DNA of 21,492 bases from the NCBI GenBank assembly GCA_002729015.1, contig PBVO01000062.1, positions 4,635 to 26,126 on the forward strand, written 5' to 3'. The stretch comes from Candidatus Poribacteria bacterium (lineage in GTDB: Bacteria; Poribacteria; WGA-4E; UBA9662). The position numbers and the translations under genes are program-made. Shown piece by piece: positions 1 to 5,639 of this stretch. The notes under the pieces were generated by a model, which did no database searches, was not told where the DNA came from, and saw only the letters and a program-made list of their open reading frames with translations. Every line of letters starts with the position of its first letter. Position 1 is the stretch's first letter.

Positions 1-450
1 ATGAAAATTAGTGGCTGTTTTTTCATCTTCAACAAATGGCAGGAGTAGGACGTTAATACTAAGCTCATTCATGAGTTGGTATATTCGATTCGAACCAATT
101 CCCAGTCGGATATTCTTATTGTTTGGCCAGATATCAAAATATCCGTAATCTGCCAGCGGATCATCAGGTTGAGAGGTCAATTGGAAGGTGAAATAATCCG
201 GATAAATAAAAAAACTGTCTTCTTTTTGTCTGTACTTTTCATAAAATTCAGATACACAAGCTGTGATAAAGTTACTTGCACCCAATGCATCTAGTGGTTG
301 TTTTGTAACCACAGCCAATCGGGTCTCAATAGAAAAGTTGGGTATTAAGGATGACACTTTTCTACTGAAACCTGACTGAGGTAATTGATCTTCAAATACT
401 GAGTTGAAAATTATAAAATCTTCTGGGTGTGTTTTTTCAGATAGATGCAT
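1..450 (-). CDS. Unrecognised protein, N-terminal part (runs off left edge)
   Basis: This reading frame is open for 150 codons from an ATG at 450-448 to the window edge, so the C-terminus is missing. I do not recognise the family. The visible part starts MHLSEKTHPEDFIIFNSVFE, has no signal peptide or membrane segment, and holds aromatic, acidic stretches such as YPDYFTFQL and DYGYFDIWPNNKNIRLGIG, which look like beta strands of a small globular cytosolic domain. A stop lies in frame at 480-478, so 450 is the only good ATG start; the SD before it is poor. A near-consensus promoter with the right spacing lies about 60 bases upstream (518-546), which supports a real gene. Function cannot be assigned from what is visible. 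Confidence 0.75.
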   Translation of the reverse strand, partial: MHLSEKTHPEDFIIFNSVFEDQLPQSGFSRKVSSLIPNFSIETRLAVVTKQPLDALGASNFITACVSEFYEKYRQKEDSFFIYPDYFTFQLTSQPDDPLADYGYFDIWPNNKNIRLGIGSNRIYQLMNELSINVLLLPFVEDEKTATNFH

Positions 451-517
451 GGGAAATTTTGAGATGCGCCTTCGATCTTAGTGGTGGGAGTAATGAATGG
501 TATATGCCCAAGAGTGT

Positions 518-546
518 ATCATAGAACGAATTTTGACTGTGGTCAA
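518..546 (-). promoter_or_regulatory. Sigma-70-type promoter for the left-edge gene
   Basis: Read on the minus strand, TTGACC (546-541) is followed by a 17-base spacer and TATGAT (523-518), each 5 of 6 to consensus. The predicted start near 511 gives a ~60-base leader before the ATG at 450. Its -35 box is interleaved with that of a plus-strand promoter (533-561), and together they form the dyad TTTGAC-TGTG-GTCAAA at 532-547. Confidence 0.6.
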
Positions 547-561
547 ATCGCGAATTATTAC
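533..561 (+). promoter_or_regulatory. Divergent sigma-70-type promoter for a small RNA
   Basis: TTGACT (533-538), a 17-base spacer and TATTAC (556-561) predict a start near 568. No reading frame follows; the first ATG downstream is closed after four codons. A strong hairpin with a T-rich tail lies about 45-90 bases downstream. The overlap with the leftward promoter means the two polymerases would compete or share a regulator. Confidence 0.45.
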
Positions 562-567
562 GAAAGT

Positions 568-662
568 AATTAATGATACAAGTTTAACTTTTGTTATAAA
601 CTTAATTTGGCAAGCTACAATGCAGCCATTGATGTGCGTGGTTGCATTGTAGCTTATTTTTA
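568..662 (+). ncRNA. Candidate small non-coding RNA (~95 nt)
   Basis: A plus-strand promoter ends at 561, and a hairpin at 612-655 with a T-rich tail closes the interval. Between them is a second possible stem, AAGTTTA (580-586) with TAAACTT (597-603). No coding frame fits. The pattern of promoter, weak hairpin, then strong terminal hairpin is that of a trans-acting sRNA or an antisense regulator of a divergent neighbour. I recognise no known RNA family, and ends are predicted only. Confidence 0.4.
612..662 (+). terminator. Strong intrinsic terminator with no plus-strand gene before it
   Basis: AAGCTACAATGCAGCCA (612-628) pairs with TGGTTGCATTGTAGCTT (639-655): 17 base pairs with one mismatch and a 10-base loop, followed by ATTTTTATTT. 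The T-rich side is on the plus strand. No plus-strand ORF lies upstream within the window, so it probably ends a non-coding transcript. Confidence 0.6.
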
Positions 663-742
663 TTTCAAGGGACAGTGCGGTTTAAATGGAAGAACATAAC
701 CTAAAAACAGTTGAAGAATATGTCATTGTTATTTAAAAACTT

Positions 743-883
743 TTATCTTTTTCTTTTATTCCGTTGTTTCTGGTAGGTTTGTTTTGAATGAATTGGGTAA
801 ATCCGTTTTGAACTCTTCTTTGATTTTGATAACCTACTAATTTTATTTGTTACTGTCGCTACTGCTATCGTTTGAGCGATCAT
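743..883 (-). CDS. Very small basic protein (46 aa)
   Basis: An ATG at 883-881 sits seven bases after AAGGAG, one of the strongest ribosome-binding sites here, and the frame runs 46 codons to TAA. The peptide begins MIAQTIAVATVTNKISR and turns strongly basic: 14 Lys/Arg, no acidic residue, ending KRKR. It could bind RNA, DNA or anionic lipid, or be a regulatory peptide; I do not recognise it. It is the most downstream of four small minus-strand ORFs with good SD sequences. A basic 46-aa frame can occur by chance in AT-rich DNA, so the SD is the main support. Confidence 0.4.
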   Translation of the reverse strand: MIAQTIAVATVTNKISRLSKSKKSSKRIYPIHSKQTYQKQRNKRKR

Positions 884-998
884 TGTTAATCTCCTTTATA
901 TTTTTCCTGTTTCTTTTTGGGACTAGATCGGGTGATTGTCTTTTGGAAGTTGATCGTACATTCAGTATTTGGATCGTCAGATTTAGTAAGGCTTTCCT

Positions 999-1014
999 CT
1001 GATCAGTTGATCAG
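999..1014. repeat. Short perfect dyad CTGATCA-GT-TGATCAG
   Basis: A 7-bp perfect inverted repeat with a 2-base centre overlaps the stop codon of the 62-aa ORF (1013-1011). It could be a protein-binding site or chance; there is no T-run to make it a terminator. Confidence 0.35.
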
Positions 1015-1199
1015 CGACGTTTATCTGGATTGGTTAGCCCTTTGGTTGCTGATGTGCTGTCTGGAAGATTAAATCCATAAAACGACCCGGACTTTGGCAT
1101 CCTGTAAAAAAGGCCCGATAAAACAATGAAAACTATTAAGATACTCATCATTACATAAGCAATGATAGGGGGCTTCTCAGGAACAATTGGTGCTCGCAT
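1011..1199 (-). CDS. Small single-pass membrane protein (62 aa)
   Basis: The ATG at 1199-1197 follows GGAGG with a 5-base spacing, an excellent SD. The peptide has a short polar, proline-rich N-terminus (MRAPIVPEKPPIIAYV), one hydrophobic segment at about residues 12-32 (core MMSILIVFIVLSGLF) and a polar, basic C-terminal tail ending PDKRR. It would be a one-pass inner-membrane protein. The leader and N-terminal coding part are duplicated at 1437-1562, where a 24-aa relative is encoded, so this belongs to a small local family. Function unknown: small membrane regulator or type I toxin-like peptide are both possible. Confidence 0.55.
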   Translation of the reverse strand: MRAPIVPEKPPIIAYVMMSILIVFIVLSGLFYRMPKSGSFYGFNLPDSTSATKGLTNPDKRR

Positions 1200-1282
1200 A
1201 CAGTCCTCCGGATAAGTGAAGATCTAAAGGTTATAAGATGAAATGTATTTCCCTGCGGGTTTAAGTTTTCGCTGGGGTCTAT
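1131..1282 (-). repeat. Leader plus N-terminal coding repeat, copy 1
   Basis: This stretch and 1437-1562 are diverged copies of one unit covering the 5' leader, SD and first codons of two small membrane-protein genes. A 24-base block over the SD and start is identical (1189-1212 and 1468-1491), and 1132-1151 matches 1438-1457 at 19 of 20. This copy has about ten extra codons after MRAPI. Confidence 0.75.
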
Positions 1283-1385
1283 TTTCGGAGATTAATGCTT
1301 TGCTCTTTTCTATGAAAGCTAATCTTCAAGGTTAATCCAAACCATCGGTACTTTTTGTGAGTTTAGTTCTAACCCTATCAGTTTT

Positions 1386-1413
1386 TTTATTAATAAATTT
1401 TTATTAATAAATT
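1386..1413. repeat. Two tandem copies of a 14-bp AT palindrome
   Basis: TTTATTAATAAATT occurs twice in direct succession, and TTTATTAATAAA within it is its own reverse complement. The stop codon of the 24-aa ORF (1406-1404) lies in the right-hand copy, so this tract may have cut short a formerly longer frame. Confidence 0.7.
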
Positions 1414-1478
1414 AAGCCAAAAGAGTAAATAACAAAGACTATTAGGATACTCATCATGACAATAATCGGTGCTCGCAT
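1404..1478 (-). CDS. 24-aa hydrophobic peptide, truncated relative of the 62-aa protein
   Basis: The frame opens at the ATG 1478-1476, five bases after GGAGG, and encodes 24 residues: MRAPI, then a hydrophobic run containing MMSILIVFVIY, ending GLIY. MRAPI and MMSILIVF match the 62-aa protein at 1011-1199; the ten residues between them are missing, and the polar tail is lost to a stop in an AT-rich tandem repeat. It is therefore either a decayed duplicate or a functional minimal membrane peptide of the kind made by type I toxin loci. The unchanged SD and start region favour continued translation. Confidence 0.5.
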   Translation of the reverse strand: MRAPIIVMMSILIVFVIYSFGLIY

Positions 1479-1562
1479 ACAGTCCTCCGGACATGAAGTA
1501 GAGATAGGGGTTACAGTATGAAATATGGGTCCTAACGGGTTTTATTTTTTACTAGGTTCTAT
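1437..1562 (-). repeat. Leader plus N-terminal coding repeat, copy 2
   Basis: Second copy of the unit at 1131-1282, offset by about 280-305 bases. The SD/start block is identical; the rest of the leader is recognisably similar but has substitutions and small indels. The conserved leader suggests it is functional, for translation control or as a target of a regulatory RNA. Confidence 0.75.
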
Positions 1563-1579
1563 CTAGTGACGACTTGTTG

Positions 1580-1795
1580 CTAGGATGGGAAATTTGTTGG
1601 TTTTAAGCGTACTTCTTGGTAAGGAAAAACAGGTGCGAGGATTTGGCTCGGTTGACTTGAAGATATCTGACGATAAGAAAATCCGATCAAGGCTGCAATG
1701 GACAATATAGATATAATTGGTGAGATGAAACTACCTATCAGTGTGAAGGTAGCAGAGTTGATGATTATCAAGTAATCAACGGCAGGTGATCTCAT
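1580..1795 (-). CDS. Small hydrophobic membrane protein (71 aa)
   Basis: The ATG at 1795-1793 follows AGGAGG with a 5-base gap, the best SD in the region. The protein starts MRSPAVDYLIIINSATF and is hydrophobic from about residue 8 to 40 (one long or two short membrane spans), then has a polar tail with the C-terminal segment FPYQEVRLKPTNFPS. The MRSP start recalls the MRAP start of the two downstream peptides, so it may be a distant third member. A good minus-strand promoter with an operator-like palindrome lies 60-110 bases upstream (1857-1904), making this the likely first gene of the small-ORF group. Function unknown. Confidence 0.6.
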   Translation of the reverse strand: MRSPAVDYLIIINSATFTLIGSFISPIISILSIAALIGFSYRQISSSQPSQILAPVFPYQEVRLKPTNFPS

Positions 1796-1856
1796 GTTAT
1801 CCTCCTACATAATCTAAAGTGATTGATTGTTGGAAGCCAATGACACTCTTAATTTC

Positions 1857-1904
1857 GCTCTTTAAGAGCAATTAAATAGTATCGTGTAAAGAGCCACATT
1901 TCAA
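1857..1904 (-). promoter_or_regulatory. Promoter with operator-like palindrome for the small-ORF group
   Basis: Minus strand: TTGAAA (1904-1899), 17-base spacer, TACTAT (1881-1876). The perfect palindrome GCTCTT-T-AAGAGC (1857-1869) sits at the predicted start site near 1869, and TAAAGAGC (1887-1894) lies inverted to its left half within the promoter. Paired half-sites over -10 and +1 are typical of repressor binding. Confidence 0.55.
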
Positions 1905-2255
1905 AAAAAACACACCAAAAATCTGATGATTAATAATTGATTTGAGGTACAGCCAAAGACTATTAATTCGGGAAACGAATGGCCACCAAATCAGGTTCTT
2001 GACTTGTGAGTAATGTCCGCTGGTGATTCTTATCAAATTTGCTCTGCAAACTGTATTTATAGGAGCATGGTGAGGGGAATTTACGGCTTCTGATTATCGG
2101 TGAGGGTGAGATGAGGTATCTAAAAAGTTGAGGAAGGTGCTAGGAGACAGATGTTTTTTATGCTCAAGCATTGATGATTTCTGTAGAGTTGGAGTTGGGA
2201 AATTGACCAAGGGGAGTTCAATTTCATGATATGGGGGCAATCCTGTTTGATATAA
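1905..2255. other. Non-coding AT-rich stretch
   Basis: I see no frame with a credible start, SD or composition on either strand. A minus-strand GTG frame (2345-2094) crosses the end of this stretch but also runs through two terminator-like hairpins, so I do not call it. Confidence 0.5.
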
Positions 2256-2295
2256 GGAAAAACGGGACGTACACTGAGCGAATGTACGACCCGTT
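2256..2295 (-). terminator. Intrinsic terminator-like hairpin, distal of two
   Basis: Plus-strand arms AACGGGACGTACA (2261-2273) and TGTACGACCCGTT (2283-2295) form a 13-bp stem with one mismatch and a 9-base loop. On the minus strand the hairpin runs directly into GTTTTTCC, so it would stop leftward transcription. Confidence 0.55.
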
Positions 2296-2303
2296 CTTAC
2301 GCT

Positions 2304-2348
2304 AAAATCAAAAGGAGTGTTTATCAAAAAGAAATTGATGAACACTCC
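2304..2348 (-). terminator. Intrinsic terminator-like hairpin, proximal of two
   Basis: On the minus strand GGAGTGTT (2348-2341), a C/A mismatch, ATCAA, a 7-base loop, TTGAT and AACACTCC (2321-2314) form a 13-bp stem followed by TTTTGATTTT. With the hairpin at 2261-2295 it makes a tandem pair. The nearest minus-strand gene upstream (PhyH, stop at 2960) ends more than 600 bases away. Confidence 0.55.
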
Positions 2349-2959
2349 AGGTTAGAGCATGAGGTGTGCCAAAAACGAGTACGCCTTGATGTTGTACAAT
2401 ACTTAACAGATGAGGTGTTCGATTAGTTACATGCTGTCATTATAGTCATGTTGGTGATGCTTTGTTCAGCATGTAGTAGTGATTTTGACCAGTACTAATG
2501 ACTATTACTACTAATAAATTTACCAAACTCAAAGGGACACGACTGAGTATGTTGTTCCATGATTCACTTATGTTTTCTGATCAAAAATTAGTAAAACATC
2601 CAAATTTAGAACAACACAGGTGTAGGATATCAGACCAGTTTTCATCAAAGTATAGGCGAACGTCGACCCAAGATCTAAAGCGTACAAAAGCGAACTCTTC
2701 ACTACCAACATATTTGAGTTATCAAGGGAGCCAAATACCCACTTACTATAAAAATCTAATTAGGTAGAAAAATATACGTAAAGAAATGGATTAGATGCCG
2801 GTCAATGGCAGCGATAGGACTCGACACTCTTTTTACTTTTTTATTTGGATTCCAGTAATAGTTTGGTTTTTACTGGCCAGCCTCGCAATACTCTTTATTA
2901 CGTGATTGACACATTACCAACCTGAGTTTCGTTTGTTTTCAAAAAATCTAGGGATTGAC
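2349..2959. other. Gene-free stretch; possible structured minus-strand RNA
   Basis: No convincing gene. A plus-strand 89-codon frame (2498-2767) lacks an SD and has an S/T/K/R/N-rich composition unlike the real genes. The dyad CATGCTG (2430-2436) / CAGCATG (2467-2473), about 80-125 bases ahead of the tandem terminators on the minus strand, may be part of a folded RNA or of the 3' untranslated region of the PhyH transcript. Confidence 0.4.
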
Positions 2960-3781
2960 TCAAGTATGTAGGCGGAATCCTGTCGCTGTACGTCGTCGGG
3001 TTTGACTTAAATCGGGGCTTCGGTAGTCCACTTGACGACCCAGTAGCTGTTTCAGTAAATCAGATTCACTTTCTAATTCAGGATCTGTCAATTGGCTAGG
3101 CATATCTTCTTGTGGCAGGATTACAGAACGATTATACATCCCCAACAATCCAACTCGGAGTTGATTAGTTCGATTGGCCGTAGACCGATGCCAAATTGCT
3201 CCATTGGTTAACATGACTGACCCTTTGGGAGCAACAGCAATGGCTTGTTCCATCTGGCTGATTTGATCTGCATCAGGCGGTGATAGAGTTTGGTGTGAAC
3301 CTTTAATGCAAGCCGTAGCCCCGTTACTAGTAGTAAAATCATCAATCATCCAAACAGTTTGACCTGTCAGAGCTCCCCTAGGAAACGGTGACTCCATGGC
3401 CCAATAAGGATAATCGACGTGCCATCCACTACTTTCGGCTCCAGGGTAAACGATATTGGCAGTAAAAGTCGATGCTACTACATCATTACCTAATATGTGC
3501 TTCCAAGCATCAATAATCGTCGGGTGTTGAATCAATCGTCGAAAGATAGGATCTTTCCCTACAATAGCCCAAACTCGTCGACATTTACCATCCGCGTAAC
3601 TATGATCTCTTCCGTTCATCAGGTCCTCTTCGGCTAAATCCAGCGATATTTGTCGCACCTGATCAGCTTCGGCGGCCGAAATTACATTCTCAATAATGTA
3701 GAACCCAATATGATTCAGGTCATTTTCGATAGTGTTTAGTTGATCGTCAGTCAGATTCTGGTTCGGTTGGCTCAGTTTCAT
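2960..3781 (-). CDS. Phytanoyl-CoA dioxygenase (PhyH) family oxygenase
   Basis: A 273-aa cytosolic protein of the PhyH superfamily, non-haem Fe(II)/2-oxoglutarate oxygenases that hydroxylate small substrates. The cupin-like core shows the iron triad: H121 and D123 in GWHVDYPYW, and the distal H198 in NGAIWHRSTANRT, followed by arginines (R204, R209) expected to hold 2-oxoglutarate. GATACIKGSHQ (about 154-163) is the usual strand before the distal His. The frame is open further upstream, but residues before the ATG at 3781 read as non-coding and would overlap the divergent promoter region, so I chose MKLSQPNQNL as the start although its SD is weak. It appears to be a single-gene unit divergent from the lipoprotein operon. 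The substrate cannot be told from sequence. Confidence 0.85.
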   Translation of the reverse strand: MKLSQPNQNLTDDQLNTIENDLNHIGFYIIENVISAAEADQVRQISLDLAEEDLMNGRDHSYADGKCRRVWAIVGKDPIFRRLIQHPTIIDAWKHILGNDVVASTFTANIVYPGAESSGWHVDYPYWAMESPFPRGALTGQTVWMIDDFTTSNGATACIKGSHQTLSPPDADQISQMEQAIAVAPKGSVMLTNGAIWHRSTANRTNQLRVGLLGMYNRSVILPQEDMPSQLTDPELESESDLLKQLLGRQVDYRSPDLSQTRRRTATGFRLHT

Positions 3782-3798
3782 AAGTGGTTCTTTTTCTA

Positions 3799-3827
3799 TT
3801 GCTGGACTGTGGAATCGGTGATATACT
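3799..3827 (+). promoter_or_regulatory. Possible promoter for the lipoprotein operon
   Basis: TTGCTG (3799-3804), a 17-base spacer and TATACT (3822-3827) lie about 125 bases before the TTG start at 3951. The -10 is good (5/6), the -35 weak (3/6). Confidence 0.3.
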
Positions 3828-3950
3828 TCGGTCTCGTTCTCAGTAGACTCGAATTTCCTTCTATTGTGACACACGGATATTCCCTTTTCAATGTTTAAAC
3901 AGCATATTTGTCTTCCCACATATTCACTATGAACAGGTTGAGGCTTCAAA

Positions 3951-4283
3951 TTGGAGAATTGGATAAAGACTAAGTTCTGGTTTTTGGCTCTTGTCAGTTT
4001 GGTTTGTATCTGTTTGGGGCTGGCGATTTCCCATGATTTTGTTTCAGCCCAGTCGCTTAGTGCTGCGGCCACTAGCGAAATATTCACCTTAAACACTACA
4101 AGAGGGCCTATTACAGAACCCAACAGCAAAATTGAAAGTATGGTCGCACCCGTTTCATCAACTAATCTATACTTGGCAGGCCAAGCTCAAAGTGAGATAT
4201 TCACTCTAAACACTACTGGGTTTGTTAAAGTGCCAGTGTCTGTTCCTTCTAATGTACCAGCTAGTATTGTAACAGGTCAGTAA
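3951..4283 (+). CDS. Secreted 110-aa protein with a repeated SEIFTLNTT motif
   Basis: The start is a TTG seven bases after GAGG; a stop lies in frame just upstream and no ATG is available. Residues 1-34 form a signal peptide (basic MENWIKTK, hydrophobic FWFLALVSLVCICLGLA, small residues up to VSAQ), so the mature protein is exported. The remainder holds SEIFTLNTT twice (residues 42-50 and 81-89), each followed by a Gly- and Pro-containing linker. Such beta-strand motifs often mark the end of Ig/FN3-like domains in secreted proteins, but here the domains are missing, leaving only motif and linkers. It is followed 18 bases later by the TPR lipoprotein gene. It may be a surface or periplasmic adaptor, or the remnant of a larger protein. 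Confidence 0.6.
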   Translation: MENWIKTKFWFLALVSLVCICLGLAISHDFVSAQSLSAAATSEIFTLNTTRGPITEPNSKIESMVAPVSSTNLYLAGQAQSEIFTLNTTGFVKVPVSVPSNVPASIVTGQ

Positions 4284-4301
4284 AATACTAGGGGGCATCA
4301 A

Positions 4302-4724
4302 TTGTCATTCGCGGGCAAAACTCATCTTCTGCTGTTATTTGTAGTTGTAGTGGCCAGTGGTACGCTGCTTGGTTGTGGTAAAAAATCGACCAACCACTTT
4401 GCAATAAAAGTTGCAAAAGCGAAACTATGGAATGAAGCATCTTTTCGTTGGCAACAGGTTACAGAAGAAATTCCTGATGCTGCTTTCGCCCATAATAACT
4501 TGGGCGTTGCCTATGAAGCTAGCGGAAAAATAGACCAAGCAATATTATCCTATCAGAAAGCAGTCGAGCTTGAACCAAACAATAAACACTATCGGTATAA
4601 TTATCGGCGCTGCAGGTCAATCCACAAGGATCGTAGCCGACAAAACCAAGATGATATTCAACTAAATACAGAACAGTCGACTAGTAGGTCAGATGAGTTG
4701 GAAATTGATGAGATCCATCCATGA
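4302..4724 (+). CDS. Small TPR lipoprotein (140 aa)
   Basis: The TTG start follows AGGGGG with a 6-base gap. Residues 5-25 form a lipoprotein signal sequence ending in the lipobox LLGC (Cys25), so the mature protein is lipid-anchored in the envelope. Residues ~33-94 are tetratricopeptide repeat: a degenerate first helix pair, then a clear repeat with NNLGVAYEASGKIDQAILSY and LEPNN. TPRs bind partner proteins. The charged C-terminal tail (~108-140, rich in S, Q, D and E) looks disordered. The stop overlaps the next gene's start as ATGA, so the two are translationally coupled and probably partners. Confidence 0.8.
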   Translation: MSFAGKTHLLLLFVVVVASGTLLGCGKKSTNHFAIKVAKAKLWNEASFRWQQVTEEIPDAAFAHNNLGVAYEASGKIDQAILSYQKAVELEPNNKHYRYNYRRCRSIHKDRSRQNQDDIQLNTEQSTSRSDELEIDEIHP

Positions 4725-5485
4725 AAAAGTTTGAATCGTTGCCATTAACTTTTTCTTTACTTATTTTTTTAGTGGGTGTATTGGGATGTGGTCAGAAAAT
4801 GTTAGAGATCGGAGTACCAGTAAAGGTCGATTCCGAGATAGACATTGATCGCTACCAGAAGTTAGCTGTACTTCCTTTTGTTCAAGGTGAGTTATACGCC
4901 AAGTCTAGTAATGGGCTTTTGGATAATAATGCTTCTCTAGAAAACATGGGACCTGAAATCGCCTTGATGCTTCGTCATCGCCTCAGCAGACACCGAGCAT
5001 TCGAAGTGGTTGATAGCCAAGAGACAGCAGAAATGATAGCAGGTGAAAATTTGCCAGGTAACGTCTTTGAAGTTGAGGGACAAAAACAAATAGCACAAAT
5101 CGGTGAATACCTAGAATCTTCTGCTGTTATTACCGGTAGCTTCAGATTCTTTACAACTAGCGAACCTCGTCGGCATTACAGAGAACGTTATTCTCCGGGG
5201 TTGCAGCGGTATATTTCCGATTACCAAGACTATTTGCAAAAAAACTACATTCTGGTTTTGAGAGTGGTATTAGTGGATGTGGACAGTCAAAAAATTATTT
5301 GGGACGATATATACAGGGCTACCGCCTCAGAGGCTCACTCACTTGGCACACTTATCGTATCTCAGATTGCTTCCTCTGACTCAACTTTTCGAAGGTTGGC
5401 TAAACAGTCTATATCTCAATTTATCAAAAAAATTGCACCTCACTACGAAAGAGAAGACCGATATATTGCTCTGAGCCCAAATTAG
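4721..5485 (+). CDS. CsgG/GNA1162-like envelope lipoprotein
   Basis: The 254-aa product has a signal sequence ending in VGVLGC (lipidated Cys23). The mature part reads like the periplasmic alpha/beta domain of the CsgG/LpoB/GNA1162 group: a strand with YQKLAVLPF (about 45-53), a helix with GPEIALMLRHRL followed by FEVVD, then VITGSFRFF, and YILVLRVVLVDVDSQKIIWD, where VD..S.KI.W is the usual final strand. These proteins assemble into or activate outer-membrane complexes. It overlaps the TPR lipoprotein by four bases, and TPR plus CsgG-like lipoprotein pairs are common in envelope-assembly loci. A CsgG-type pore is unlikely because the length matches the small periplasmic versions. Assignment is by pattern, not identity. 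Confidence 0.65.
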   Translation: MKKFESLPLTFSLLIFLVGVLGCGQKMLEIGVPVKVDSEIDIDRYQKLAVLPFVQGELYAKSSNGLLDNNASLENMGPEIALMLRHRLSRHRAFEVVDSQETAEMIAGENLPGNVFEVEGQKQIAQIGEYLESSAVITGSFRFFTTSEPRRHYRERYSPGLQRYISDYQDYLQKNYILVLRVVLVDVDSQKIIWDDIYRATASEAHSLGTLIVSQIASSDSTFRRLAKQSISQFIKKIAPHYEREDRYIALSPN

Positions 5486-5510
5486 ATTACTTGCTGAAAT
5501 TTGGAAATAA

Positions 5511-5539
5511 TTGACCTTAAGCCAACGATAAGTTATTAT
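5511..5539 (+). promoter_or_regulatory. Sigma-70-type promoter for trxA-waaA
   Basis: TTGACC (5511-5516), a 17-base spacer and TATTAT (5534-5539), each 5 of 6, predict a start near 5546 and a ~95-base leader before the trxA ATG at 5640. Confidence 0.6.
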
Positions 5540-5545
5540 TTCGTC

Positions 5546-5581
5546 CCGAACATTTTGCCCCAATATGTTCCTCGGTTTTTT
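5546..5581 (+). terminator. Terminator or attenuator in the trxA leader
   Basis: GAACAT (5548-5553) pairs with ATGTTC (5565-5570), with CC/GG outside a small bulge, and is followed by TTTTTT (5576-5581). It may end the lipoprotein operon. Because it lies just after the predicted trxA start site, it could also act as an attenuator. Confidence 0.45.
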
Positions 5582-5639
5582 AGGCAGTCGATTTAACAAT
5601 TTTCAGAGTAAATTCACTAACACAATTAGGAGAAGTAAC

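Noticed and set aside
1386..1413. AT palindromes as a CRISPR-like or terminator element
   Set aside because: Only two units without spacers and no GC-rich stem; better described as a tandem AT repeat.
2094..2345. Minus-strand 83-codon frame with GTG start
   Set aside because: It passes through two terminator-like hairpins and its start lies within the stem of one; it has no proper SD.
2498..2767. Plus-strand 89-codon ORF
   Set aside because: No SD, no recognisable motif, composition biased to S, T, K, R and N as expected of chance AT-rich frames.
3782..4129. N-terminal extension of the first PhyH gene to 4129
   Set aside because: The extra 116 residues overlap the antisense signal-peptide gene, lack PhyH similarity, and the family start fits the ATG at 3781.
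5565..5639. N-terminal extension of thioredoxin to 5565
   Set aside because: It crosses the leader hairpin and T-run; the ATG at 5640 has a good SD and the normal thioredoxin N-terminus.
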